A DNA stretch of 18,524 bases from Bacillota bacterium (GCA_012800215.1 JAAZJT010000100.1:1-18524); one strand, 5' to 3'; positions 1 to 6,861 are shown, counted from the first letter of the stretch. Made by a program: numbers and translations. The notes: generated by a model from the letters alone, not told the origin.

Positions 1-1
1 C

Positions 2-43
2 ATAATTCATGTCGGCGGAGGCTCGTTGTCAACAACACCGTAA
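2..43 (+). CDS. Possible 3' end of an upstream gene (partial)
   Basis: An open frame enters from the left edge and reads IIHVGGGSLSTTP before a TAA at 41-43. It could be the C-terminus of a gene on the left. Only 13 codons are visible and no family can be named. The other frames of this short stretch are equally undecidable, so this is a weak call. Confidence 0.2.
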   Translation: MIHVGGGSLSTTP

Positions 44-144
44 CACCGTGGAATAAATGTGATTTCAAGTGGGCGTCCTTTCAGGATTGGTGAAATTATT
101 TTTTCCCTACAGTGGGTTGACACTATCGTGCAAATTTTAACCAC

Positions 145-173
145 TTTACTTTTGTGCGATTATGCTTTATAAT
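145..173 (+). promoter_or_regulatory. Promoter of tRNA-Leu
   Basis: TTTACT at 145-150 and a perfect TATAAT at 168-173 are separated by 17 bases. Transcription would start near 180, a few bases before the tRNA 5' end at 187. The -35 matches consensus at four of six positions. Confidence 0.7.
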
Positions 174-186
174 TACTAGGTAACAT

Positions 187-273
187 GCCGAAGTGGCGGA
201 ATTGGCAGACGCACTTGACTCAAAATCAAGCGGTCTCACGGCTGTGTGGGTTCGAGTCCCACCTTCGGCACCA
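187..273 (+). tRNA. tRNA-Leu (anticodon CAA)
   Basis: The acceptor stem GCCGAAG (187-193) pairs perfectly with CTTCGGC (263-269), followed by discriminator A and an encoded CCA (271-273). The anticodon stem CTTGA/TCAAG (214-218 and 226-230) encloses the loop CTCAAAA, placing anticodon CAA at 221-223, which reads UUG leucine codons. The T arm is GTGGG-TTCGAGT-CCCAC (246-262). A long variable arm (about 231-245) marks it as a class II tRNA, as expected for leucine. It has its own promoter and a terminator directly downstream, so it is probably transcribed alone. Confidence 0.97.
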
Positions 274-284
274 ATTGATTTTTA

Positions 285-316
285 AAGGCTTCCCGGATTT
301 GGGAAGCCTTTTTTTC
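285..316 (+). terminator. Rho-independent terminator after tRNA-Leu, shared with the feo operon end
   Basis: AAGGCTTCCC (285-294) pairs with GGGAAGCCTT (301-310) around a six-base loop, and a run of T follows to 315. On the minus strand the same stem lies just past the end of the FeoB-associated gene, with a shorter T tract, so it may stop both convergent units. Confidence 0.9.
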
Positions 317-360
317 TTATCTACATAGTTACTGGCAATTTATCATGACTTTTTCCTATA

Positions 361-513
361 TTATATTTTTGAGTAATAACATTTATCCCGCTCGGCACAA
401 CTACAGCCACTGCTGCAGCAGAAGCTTTCACCTTTAGCGCTCTTAATAAACATTCTGGCTATAACAAACGCAGCCAAGCCAAAAATTAAGGTTCCTAAAA
501 TCCAATTAATCAT
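361..513 (-). CDS. FeoB-associated Cys-rich membrane protein (50 aa)
   Basis: This 50-codon gene begins ATG at 513 and ends TAA at 361-363. It lies 51 bases downstream of feoB on the same strand. A strong AAGGAGGT ribosome binding site (525-532) lies 11 bases before the start. The protein has one N-terminal membrane helix (about residues 4-23, ILGTLIFGLAAFVIARMF), a short basic stretch, then a cytosolic tail with five cysteines in CCSSGCSC plus a later C45. That architecture and its position directly after feoB match the FeoB-associated Cys-rich membrane protein family, thought to assist Fe(II) uptake, perhaps by handling iron as it leaves the FeoB channel. The role of the cysteines is inferred. 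It closes the feo operon. Confidence 0.88.
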   Translation of the reverse strand: MINWILGTLIFGLAAFVIARMFIKSAKGESFCCSSGCSCAERDKCYYSKI

Positions 514-564
514 ATGCTATTTCTACCTCCTTGACTTTTACCTAATCCGGCAATGACTGTAAAC

Positions 565-2613
565 TTAACCTAGCCCGAATAAACTGCCAATCTGATAAAT
601 AAGAAAAGCTACTAACCAGGCCACAACCGTCTGATATCCTACGGCAAACCAGGCCCATTTCCAGGAATTCATCTCTCTTTTGATAGCCCCAAAGGCGGCG
701 ATACACGGCATATACAATAGCGTAAAGGCCATAAAGGCGTATGCCTTTAGTGGTGTAAAGTATGTTTGCAAAGTAGAAATTAGTTCCACAGAACCCTCTG
801 CCACTTCTCCTACGGCCAGAAGAATACCTAAAGTAGTAACTACGACCTCTTTGGCCAACAAACCTGCCAGAATGGCAACAGCCGAGCGCCAATCACCAAA
901 CCCCAACGGGGCAAAGATAGGTGCAATTACTGCACCAATAACGCCTAAGATACTCCGGGCTGGGTCTTCTACCATTTGAAAAGAGAAGTTGAAAGATTGA
1001 AGGAACCAAATAAGAACTGCGGCGGCAAAAATCACAGTACCGGCCTTAGTAATAAAATCTTTGCTTCTATCCCACATATGAATCATTAAACTTTTTAAAG
1101 TAGGAATACGGTAAGGTGGCAGTTCCATAACAAAGGGTGCAGCCTTACCTTTAAAAACTGTTTTTTTCAACAAAACACCGGAAAGAATTGCTACCAAAAT
1201 TCCGAGCAAGTAAATAGAGAAAACTACTCGGCTTTGGTTTGTCGCAAAAAATGCTGCGGCAAAAAGCGCATAAACAGGCAGTTTTGCACCACATGACATA
1301 AACGGTGTAAGGATGATTGTCAGGCGCCGGTCTTTTTCATCTTCCAGTGTTCTGGTTGCCATTACAGCAGGTACACTGCAGCCAAAACCCAGGAGCATGG
1401 GTATGAAGGACTTGCCACTTAAACCGAGTTTTTTGAAAAAGTAATCCATGATAAAAGCGGCACGAGCCATGTATCCGCTATCTTCCAGGATAGCAAGAAA
1501 GAAAAAAAGAATCATAATCTGAGGCACATAAATAAGTACGCTACCTACACCGCCAACAACACCGTCGATAACCAAGCTATGGAGCCAATCGGCTGCTCCG
1601 GCAGCTTCCAGCCAAACAGAAAGCAATCCGACCACTTTTTCATTAAAAAAGACTTCGATGTAGTCTACGGCAAATGTGCCTACCGTTCCAAAAGTTACTC
1701 TAAAAACGGTATACATAATTGCTAAAAACAAAGGGATTGCTAAAATCCTGTTAGTAACTATACGGTCAATTTTATCTGATACGGTCAAGGCACCGCTTGG
1801 CCTCTTTCTTTTAACTGTTTTGCTGACAATTTGGGAGATATATCTATACCTCTCATCGGCAAATATTGACTCTACATCACTGTCATACTCCCTTTCCAAA
1901 TTTTCACGGTAGGGTTTTATCGCCTTCAGGAGTGCATCTGAGGCATTAATTTTGGCAAATACCTTTTCATCATTTTCCAGTAACTTTAGAACTACCCACC
2001 TGGGGTTAAAGTCCATCCTCTTGATATGAGAAATTAAAATTTTTTCGGTTACCTTTATGTTTTGTTCGATCTTATCTGGGAAAATAGCCTGTGAGGGTTT
2101 TATTAAGCCGGCAGCAGATGCTGTTTTTGCCACTTGAAGGGCTTTATGCAACAATTCGTTAATGCCCTTGCCTTTGGTTGCAACTGTAGGAATAAAAGGT
2201 ATCCCTAAAGTTCGTTCCAGGGCTTGAATGTCAATCTTATCTCCTTGTGCTTCAATTTCATCCATCATATTTAGAGCAACAACCACAGGCAAACCAAATT
2301 CCATCAACTGGGTGGTGAGATAAAGATTTCGTTCAATATTGGTGGCATCGACAATATTAATAACCACATCAGGTTTTTCGTCTAAAAGATAATCTCTTGC
2401 GATAACTTCCTCCAAGCTATAGGGAGACAAAGAATATATCCCCGGCAAATCGATTATTTTAACATCTTCCTTTAATCTTTTAACCTTCCCCTCTTTTTTT
2501 TCCACTGTAACACCCGGCCAGTTACCTACATATTGGGTACTCCCGGTAAGTTCATTGAATAGAGATGTTTTCCCACTATTGGGGTTACCAACTAGAGCAA
2601 ATTTTAATGACAT
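565..2613 (-). CDS. feoB: Ferrous iron transporter FeoB
   Basis: FeoB is a polytopic inner-membrane protein that imports Fe(II), driven or gated by its N-terminal G domain. I start it at ATG 2613 (682 aa): AAAAGGAG (2624-2631) is 10 bases from this ATG but only one base from an in-frame TTG at 2622. The G domain shows G1 GNPNSGKTS (9-17), a G2 threonine near 36, G3 DLPG (55-58), G4 NMMD (115-118) and G5-like VATKGKG (144-150). A helical linker follows, then two gate regions with the conserved LEDSGYMARAAF segment and cysteines in GFGCSVPAV (C412) and FMSCGAKLPVYAL (C441). It is shorter than the roughly 770-residue enterobacterial protein, as is usual in Firmicutes. It follows feoA by 47 bases and should be co-transcribed with it under the operator at 2924-2953. 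Confidence 0.97.
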   Translation of the reverse strand: MSLKFALVGNPNSGKTSLFNELTGSTQYVGNWPGVTVEKKEGKVKRLKEDVKIIDLPGIYSLSPYSLEEVIARDYLLDEKPDVVINIVDATNIERNLYLTTQLMEFGLPVVVALNMMDEIEAQGDKIDIQALERTLGIPFIPTVATKGKGINELLHKALQVAKTASAAGLIKPSQAIFPDKIEQNIKVTEKILISHIKRMDFNPRWVVLKLLENDEKVFAKINASDALLKAIKPYRENLEREYDSDVESIFADERYRYISQIVSKTVKRKRPSGALTVSDKIDRIVTNRILAIPLFLAIMYTVFRVTFGTVGTFAVDYIEVFFNEKVVGLLSVWLEAAGAADWLHSLVIDGVVGGVGSVLIYVPQIMILFFFLAILEDSGYMARAAFIMDYFFKKLGLSGKSFIPMLLGFGCSVPAVMATRTLEDEKDRRLTIILTPFMSCGAKLPVYALFAAAFFATNQSRVVFSIYLLGILVAILSGVLLKKTVFKGKAAPFVMELPPYRIPTLKSLMIHMWDRSKDFITKAGTVIFAAAVLIWFLQSFNFSFQMVEDPARSILGVIGAVIAPIFAPLGFGDWRSAVAILAGLLAKEVVVTTLGILLAVGEVAEGSVELISTLQTYFTPLKAYAFMAFTLLYMPCIAAFGAIKREMNSWKWAWFAVGYQTVVAWLVAFLIYQIGSLFGLG

Positions 2614-2660
2614 CTGTTGCAATCTCCTTTTGCTTAATAAAAAGTAATTAATAGTTTTTG

Positions 2661-2885
2661 TTACTCCACAAGAATTTTTTTTGCATCTGCTCTTCTAAAA
2701 GCAAGCTCATATCCCCTTATATTAACTTCAATGGGATCGCCCAGGGGTGCTACTTTGCGCACTAACACTTCAACCCCACTGGTTACTCCCATCTCCATAA
2801 GCTTTCGTTTAACTAAGCCCCCTCCTAAAATCCTGGTAATGACTCCTTTGTCGCCGGGCTTTAATTCATTTAAAGATTTTTGCAC
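2661..2885 (-). CDS. feoA: FeoA, ferrous iron transport accessory protein
   Basis: A 74-residue single-domain FeoA (SH3-like small beta-barrel), a cytosolic partner thought to modulate FeoB. The conserved pattern is visible: LNELKPGDKGVITRI, then a GGLVKRKLMEMGV segment, then PLGDPIEVNIRGYELAFRR and a closing AKKILVE. The start is GTG at 2885, preceded by AAAGGGGT with about nine bases of spacing; no better ATG lies upstream. It is the first gene of the feoA-feoB-FeoB-associated unit, and a DtxR-like palindrome sits 39 bases upstream of the start. FeoA here is a separate gene rather than fused to FeoB. Confidence 0.95.
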   Translation of the reverse strand: MQKSLNELKPGDKGVITRILGGGLVKRKLMEMGVTSGVEVLVRKVAPLGDPIEVNIRGYELAFRRADAKKILVE

Positions 2886-2923
2886 AGTTAACTACCCCTT
2901 TCTTTATATCTGTAATTAAACTT

Positions 2924-2953
2924 GTAAAATGTTAGACTAGGCTAACATTTTAC
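2924..2953. promoter_or_regulatory. DtxR-like operator upstream of feoA
   Basis: Perfect 12-base arms GTAAAATGTTAG (2924-2935) and CTAACATTTTAC (2942-2953) flank a six-base spacer. The minus strand reads TTAGCCTAGTCTAA inside it, resembling the DtxR/IdeR operator family (TTAGGTTAGSCTAACCTAA-like). It overlaps the presumed feoA promoter, so metal-loaded repressor would block transcription. Binding by the neighbouring regulator is inferred. Confidence 0.8.
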
Positions 2954-2957
2954 GCAA
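2929..2957 (-). promoter_or_regulatory. Possible feoA promoter
   Basis: On the minus strand TTGCGT (2957-2952) and TAACAT (2934-2929) are 17 bases apart, inside the palindrome. Both hexamers are imperfect, so the exact promoter is uncertain, but its overlap with the operator is what repression would need. Confidence 0.4.
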
Positions 2958-3054
2958 AAAAATAGGTACTCAGATGCTTACCATTATTTTAATAGGATCA
3001 GGCTAGAAGCAGACCCAATTACATTGCCTGCAGCATCCCCTGCTGGTTTATCTG

Positions 3055-3456
3055 CTAAGAATCCATTTTCATTTCTTGAACCTTGATCATATATTCTTCT
3101 ACTTTTTTCAGCGTTACCGGACTTACGATATGTTCCATTAAACAAGCATCCTTATCAGCCGTCTGGTAATCAACGCCTATTACCTCAACTAAAAACTGTC
3201 TCAACATACGATGGCGGTTTCTAACTTCTACGGCATGTTTTTTACCTGCACTTGTCAATTCAATGGGACCGTAGCTTTCCTGAAGGACTAAACCCATGCT
3301 CTTCAATTTATTTACTGTGATGGTAACGGTTGATTTGGCGATATTTAATTTATCCGCAATATCGGTTACTCTGGTCTCGTTTTCTTTTTCTTCAAGCTCA
3401 AGGATTACCTCAAGATAATCTTCTAAAGTAGGGGTTAACGTAATTGTTTCTACCAA
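3055..3456 (-). CDS. DtxR/MntR-family metal-dependent transcriptional repressor
   Basis: A 133-residue member of the DtxR family: winged helix (residues 8-70, with recognition region DIADKLNIAKSTVTITVNKL) plus the metal-binding dimerisation domain, and no SH3 domain, so MntR-sized. The start is TTG at 3456, supported by AGGTG six bases upstream; the ATG-like alternatives give no complete N-terminus. By alignment from memory the primary metal site would use D13, E16, H82, C105, E108 and H109. D13 and E16 match MntR (D8, E11), while C105 in ACLMEH matches the cysteine of DtxR (C102). DtxR ancillary-site residues E83 and H98 correspond to R86 and D101 and so look absent. The gene lies upstream of feoAB in the same direction, and operators resembling the family consensus precede both. 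It is most likely an iron or manganese sensor that represses feoAB and itself; the metal cannot be decided from sequence. Confidence 0.92.
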   Translation of the reverse strand: MVETITLTPTLEDYLEVILELEEKENETRVTDIADKLNIAKSTVTITVNKLKSMGLVLQESYGPIELTSAGKKHAVEVRNRHRMLRQFLVEVIGVDYQTADKDACLMEHIVSPVTLKKVEEYMIKVQEMKMDS

Positions 3457-3476
3457 CTATTTCACCTGCCTACATT

Positions 3477-3498
3477 AAAGTTTGATTAGCCTAACTTT
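3477..3498. promoter_or_regulatory. DtxR-like operator upstream of the regulator gene
   Basis: AAAGTT (3477-3482) and AACTTT (3493-3498) flank a core containing the 9-base palindrome TTAGCCTAA. The core matches the DtxR/IdeR operator centre and the site before feoA. It lies just downstream of the -10 box at 3505-3510, at the expected transcription start, which implies autoregulation. Confidence 0.75.
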
Positions 3499-3504
3499 TA
3501 TTAA

Positions 3505-3533
3505 ATTTTATACCAAGTTATTATGTCTGTCAA
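3505..3533 (-). promoter_or_regulatory. Promoter of the DtxR-family regulator gene
   Basis: On the minus strand a perfect TTGACA (3533-3528) and TAAAAT (3510-3505) are separated by exactly 17 bases. The transcription start would fall near 3498, at the edge of the operator palindrome, and leaves a short leader before the TTG start at 3456. Confidence 0.8.
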
Positions 3534-3851
3534 TATTTAAATTAACTTATTAACCTCTCCATTAATACACATAATAAAATAGTCAGTGAAAAGGAAGTAA
3601 AATAAAGCAATGCACTCCCAATGACAGGATACGCCAGTTTTTTGTCGAGCTATTAATTAGTGAATTGGATATTTTAGACAGATTTATTAAATATGGTAAA
3701 ACAAAGGGCTATTTGCACCCCGTCCCTCAATATTCGATTCATTAAAATACTAAAATACTTTTCTAAAAATCCTTTTCACCTCTATTTTGTTGACACCTTT
3801 TTGTCTTACTTTAACTATGATACAATGAGGTCATAAACTGAGGTGATTTAT
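3534..3851. other. Divergent intergenic region, no gene seen
   Basis: AT-rich spacer between the regulator (minus) and the small membrane protein gene (plus). I see no convincing open frame, RNA or repeat. Near its right end TTGACA (3790-3795) is followed by TATGAT (3816-3821, spacer 20) and TACAAT (3821-3826, spacer 25). Both spacings are non-standard, so the promoter for the downstream gene is only suspected. AGGTG at 3841-3845 is its ribosome binding site. Confidence 0.5.
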
Positions 3852-4040
3852 ATGGGATGCCTGCTGTGGGTTATTCTATTCGTATTGTGCTGGCCCTTAG
3901 CCTTATTATTTCTATTCTTGTATCCAATTGCATGGCTTCTTTTGCTGCCGTTCAGATTATTTGGCTTTGCGGTGGGATTTATTCTTGAATTTATTTGGTT
4001 GGTGGTTACGCTTCCCTTAAAGCTTTGGAGACTACTATAG
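3852..4040 (+). CDS. Small hydrophobic membrane protein, unknown function (62 aa)
   Basis: The ATG at 3852 is chosen over an in-frame GTG at 3843, because AGGTG (3841-3845) sits six bases before the ATG and overlaps the GTG. The product is almost entirely hydrophobic: two or three predicted membrane helices (about residues 4-36 and 40-55) broken by proline and by R34 and K57, with a basic C-terminus (LKLWRLL). Similar tiny hydrophobic proteins are often annotated as hypothetical in bacteria, but I cannot assign a role. It is a single-gene unit, with its own ribosome binding site and a shared terminator after it. Confidence 0.72.
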   Translation: MGCLLWVILFVLCWPLALLFLFLYPIAWLLLLPFRLFGFAVGFILEFIWLVVTLPLKLWRLL

Positions 4041-4042
4041 CC

Positions 4043-4063
4043 TGCCGGAAAACTTTTCCGGCA
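4043..4063. repeat. Perfect 10-base inverted repeat
   Basis: TGCCGGAAAA (4043-4052) and TTTTCCGGCA (4054-4063) pair around a single base, starting two bases after the stop of the small membrane protein gene. No T run follows on either strand, so it is not a classical terminator alone. It may act with the hairpin just downstream or protect the transcript 3' end. Confidence 0.6.
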
Positions 4064-4070
4064 TAATCAT

Positions 4071-4104
4071 AAAAAATGCCCGGTTAATAAAACCGGGCAT
4101 TTTA
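4071..4104 (-). terminator. Bidirectional terminator between acsB and the small membrane protein gene
   Basis: ATGCCCGGTT (4076-4085) pairs with AACCGGGCAT (4091-4100). On the minus strand it begins three bases past the acsB stop and is followed by six T, a good terminator for acsB. On the plus strand four T follow, enough for a weaker terminator of the small gene. Confidence 0.9.
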
Positions 4105-4106
4105 TG

Positions 4107-6233
4107 CTACATAATCGGATCTAAACCTAAAGCAGGATGTTCTTTTTCGGTAAGGAATTTTAGCACTTCGTCAATATCTGTAGATATAGTTTCATCACAA
4201 ATCATATCAGCGAAGTTGTCAATACCGTATAGTTCCATTGCTGTTTCGTTTAATTTATCTGCCACTTCATCTTTCAATTCTTTCGGCATCCAGACTATCC
4301 TGGCTATACCGCCTTCTGCTTTCATAAATTTTTTCGATGCAATGAAGTGCCGGCCATGCCCCATAAAGCCAGGTGTCTGCACCCCGCCGCCGGTCATGGA
4401 AGCCAATTCACCAAAAGTCATACCTACAGGCGTTGCCTGTGAGTATTCTCTGTTAACAATAACTACACCATTTGCTTCGGGGAAAATACTGCAGATGCAC
4501 TCAAAACAGCCGCAGGAAGTCATGGGATCTTCTAAAATACTGTAGAGAGCGACACGGGAAACTTTGCCCTGGGAAGCACTATCTACAGCCTTGTTTACTT
4601 CTTCCCAAACCCCTTTTGCTTCATCTTCAACTCCCTGCTTGGGTACATCCTGACAAGGGCCATTTGGGTTTAATTCTTTAGTAGCTTTAGCATCCAGCCA
4701 GCTGACAGCACCACAAAGGCCTAACCTCTCCGGTGTGACAATACAAACGTGTGCCGGCGCAAAAGACTGACATAAGGTGCAGGAGTAGAATGTATCTACA
4801 CTTTCATCGGTCAAAGATGCCAGTCTTTCATCACGTGCATTATATCTGGGGATGGCAACTGTTTTTTCCAGCTCAAACACTTTTTCCTGGTCAGTAATAA
4901 TAGTGACCTGGCATTTATCAACAACTGACCCAAATTCATCAAGCATCATATGATAGAGAACTTCACCGAAATGCTTTAGCCTTAAGCCCTTGGCATAAGC
5001 GTCTTTACTAATGCGCACCCAGGCAAGATTCCTTTGCCCAATATGCATAACTCCTTCTATATAGTTAATAAAGTAATGTATTTTTCTCTCCAAAACCGGT
5101 TCAAAGTCTAACTCCATATTTTTCCCTGCCACATCGACGATGATAGCCAAGGGCAAATAGACAGGAGGTTCCAGCGCATCAATGTCCGGACCAATTAGTT
5201 CAATTTTATGATCTTCAACCTCATCCAGGTCTTTCATGCGTACCAATTCCCAGGATTTGCTTCTTTTACTGCCAAATTCAGCATAGACTACATCTTTTCT
5301 GATCCTCTCTCCTTCAAAGGCTGCTGCAAAAGAAACAGGTATGGGGATTTCAGTTACTTTAATCTTTATATTTCTGGCATCAAGTGAAGTTTTTACTGTC
5401 ATTTGATGATCTTTTTGCGCCATTAGTGCACCTGGCACTTCCGGCACATCGACATCAGCAATTACGGGGAAACCTAAAGCGATAGCGCCGGCACCTGCTG
5501 AAACTACAACTTCATTGAGCGGCCCAAAAGTATTAACAAAGGCCGGGATTCTTTCCTTGGTATAAGTAAGCAAGCCCGGTAAATCGCCGGCTTTAATGGC
5601 GCCAAAAATAAAAGCTGCCCGCACTGCCACAGATACCACATGAATAACCGCAGTGACATCATGACCTACTGGAATTACCCTGAATTCTAACCCAACCTTA
5701 ACATCGGTAGCCATAACTTGGTCAATAACATTGCCCACCAGGAATGTAAGAATGCCTTTAGACTGATAATCCTTTACAATTGCAGCAAGGCTATCATCGT
5801 CATCAGCTTCCCCAATCAAAACAGCGATGCCAGGTATATCACCAGACACCAGCGGTACACCTAAGGACCTGATAACAGCATCAGGAATAAAACCAATACC
5901 TGCTTCGTCTTCATAAGGGTTATCAGCAAGTGCATATTTAACTGCTTCAATTATTTCAGCCGAAACAGCAGTTGCCAGCCCTGCATTTAAGGCCTTGTCT
6001 AAGTCTTCTTCTTCTACAATTAGGCTGCGCACTACAGCTAAAGCAGACTGCAGCTGTTCTAATGTTGTTATTTTATTGCCTGTGGCACCAAAAATAATAG
6101 GTAAAGAGTACGCCGTATCAGGAAATGCTACTTTTTGCTCCTTACCTTTTGCCGCTATAGCATCGTTAACAGCCTTTTCTGCTAAAGCAAGGGCGGCGTT
6201 AGATCCTGCAAAGATGGTCTTGAATAAACTCAT
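4107..6233 (-). CDS. acsB: Acetyl-CoA synthase beta subunit of CODH/ACS
   Basis: AcsB condenses CO, a methyl group from the corrinoid protein and CoA into acetyl-CoA at the Ni-Ni-[4Fe-4S] A-cluster, the final step of the Wood-Ljungdahl pathway. The A-cluster ligands are all visible in the family spacing: C485, C488, C497 and C507 (C-x2-C-x8-C-x9-C) for the cubane and C574-G575-C576 for the distal nickel. Numbering is a constant 21 below the Moorella enzyme (C506 to C597, from memory). The 708-residue length indicates the N-terminal CODH-contact domain is present, with only a shorter extreme N-terminus. ATG 6233 has AGGAGG seven bases upstream. It stands alone: opposite-strand genes flank it and terminators bound it, with no acsA/cooS, acsC, acsD, acsE or cooC nearby. 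Confidence 0.97.
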   Translation of the reverse strand: MSLFKTIFAGSNAALALAEKAVNDAIAAKGKEQKVAFPDTAYSLPIIFGATGNKITTLEQLQSALAVVRSLIVEEEDLDKALNAGLATAVSAEIIEAVKYALADNPYEDEAGIGFIPDAVIRSLGVPLVSGDIPGIAVLIGEADDDDSLAAIVKDYQSKGILTFLVGNVIDQVMATDVKVGLEFRVIPVGHDVTAVIHVVSVAVRAAFIFGAIKAGDLPGLLTYTKERIPAFVNTFGPLNEVVVSAGAGAIALGFPVIADVDVPEVPGALMAQKDHQMTVKTSLDARNIKIKVTEIPIPVSFAAAFEGERIRKDVVYAEFGSKRSKSWELVRMKDLDEVEDHKIELIGPDIDALEPPVYLPLAIIVDVAGKNMELDFEPVLERKIHYFINYIEGVMHIGQRNLAWVRISKDAYAKGLRLKHFGEVLYHMMLDEFGSVVDKCQVTIITDQEKVFELEKTVAIPRYNARDERLASLTDESVDTFYSCTLCQSFAPAHVCIVTPERLGLCGAVSWLDAKATKELNPNGPCQDVPKQGVEDEAKGVWEEVNKAVDSASQGKVSRVALYSILEDPMTSCGCFECICSIFPEANGVVIVNREYSQATPVGMTFGELASMTGGGVQTPGFMGHGRHFIASKKFMKAEGGIARIVWMPKELKDEVADKLNETAMELYGIDNFADMICDETISTDIDEVLKFLTEKEHPALGLDPIM

Positions 6234-6540
6234 AGTAACTCCTCCTTAAAGTATAAGTTCTCCATGAGGCGCTCTAAAAAATTAGGGGCTGTTCCTTTTT
6301 TCACTAACCTGTAGACAGCACCCACTAAAGAAACCAAATTTAATATGTAGATTCGACGAAAGAAGCTAACTTCCCTGCCTTATCAGGTAAATTATATTCT
6401 TGGAGGTTGCAAACTTTTCCCCCTGTACGGTTAATGATTAAACTTAGTTTGCTGCCTCTAGTAACCGAAGGATATATTTTAACATAATATATGTTGACAG
6501 CTTACACGCCATACTAAACTGTGGAGGAGGGGAAAATAAT
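6234..6540. other. Divergent intergenic region between acsB and the Cys-rich small protein
   Basis: Holds the acsB ribosome binding site (6241-6246), the leader hairpin at 6275-6323 and the GGAGGAGGGG ribosome binding site of the plus-strand gene (6523-6532). For the plus-strand gene, TTGCTG (6449-6454) with TATATT (6473-6478, spacer 18) is a weak promoter candidate. TTGACA at 6494-6499 has no matching -10. No convincing acsB promoter was found. Confidence 0.4.
6275..6323 (-). promoter_or_regulatory. Possible attenuator-like hairpin in the acsB leader
   Basis: On the minus strand GGGTGCTGT (6323-6315) can pair with ACAGCCCC (6292-6285) with one bulged T, enclosing a 22-base loop, and is followed by TAATTTTTTA (6284-6275). 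It lies 42 bases before the acsB start. It has the outline of a rho-independent terminator inside the leader, but the loop is long and no competing structure or known riboswitch is recognised. Confidence 0.3.
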
Positions 6541-6861
6541 ATGAGGTGTGGTAAATTTAAGCATGACATGAAAAAAGATGATAAAACCAAATGTGAATGC
6601 TGTAAAGAATTTTCTAGGTTTTTAAAAAGAGATGAAGCAGTTAGAGTTTGGGTAAGGAAAGTTGTTGATAATGTACCTGCTAATCAACCTCCATTTGGCC
6701 TTGATGGTAGCGGGGTATTTCGCATAGCAAAAATCGGCTGCAATTGTATTGTTTTAATCCTGCTTAACCCATCTGAAAACTTTACTCCATGGCGGGAATA
6801 CGTTGTAAAATGTGAAGATATTGTCGCAATGCGTGGAGGCCCCATTCAAACTAATACTTGA
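6541..6861 (+). CDS. Small Cys-rich protein of unknown function (106 aa)
   Basis: The ATG at 6541 has a very strong GGAGGAGGGG site eight bases upstream, and a good terminator follows, so it is a real, single-gene unit. The N-terminal 30 residues are highly charged, with cysteines at 3, 18, 20 and 21 (CECCKEF) that could bind metal or form disulfides. The C-terminal part (about 57-98) looks like a small beta-rich domain with GCNC (C67, C69) and C91. Predicted soluble, no signal peptide. The layout, a charged Cys-rich head plus a compact beta domain, is reminiscent of small proteins of sporulating Firmicutes, but I do not recognise the family and assign no function. Confidence 0.75.
   Translation: MRCGKFKHDMKKDDKTKCECCKEFSRFLKRDEAVRVWVRKVVDNVPANQPPFGLDGSGVFRIAKIGCNCIVLILLNPSENFTPWREYVVKCEDIVAMRGGPIQTNT

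Noticed and set aside
117..122. TTGACA as the -35 of tRNA-Leu
   Set aside because: No -10 lies at proper spacing; TATAAT at 168-173 pairs better with TTTACT at 145-150.
2614..2622. TTG at 2622 as the feoB start
   Set aside because: The AAAAGGAG site is one base away, too close. The ATG at 2613 has ten bases of spacing and gives a standard N-terminus.
3031..3045. CAGCA/TGCTG hairpin as a terminator of the DtxR-family gene
   Set aside because: Only five base pairs and no T run on either strand, so read-through into feoA is not excluded.
6494..6499. TTGACA as -35 for the Cys-rich protein gene
   Set aside because: No -10-like hexamer at 15-19 bases; it also lies close to the ribosome binding site.
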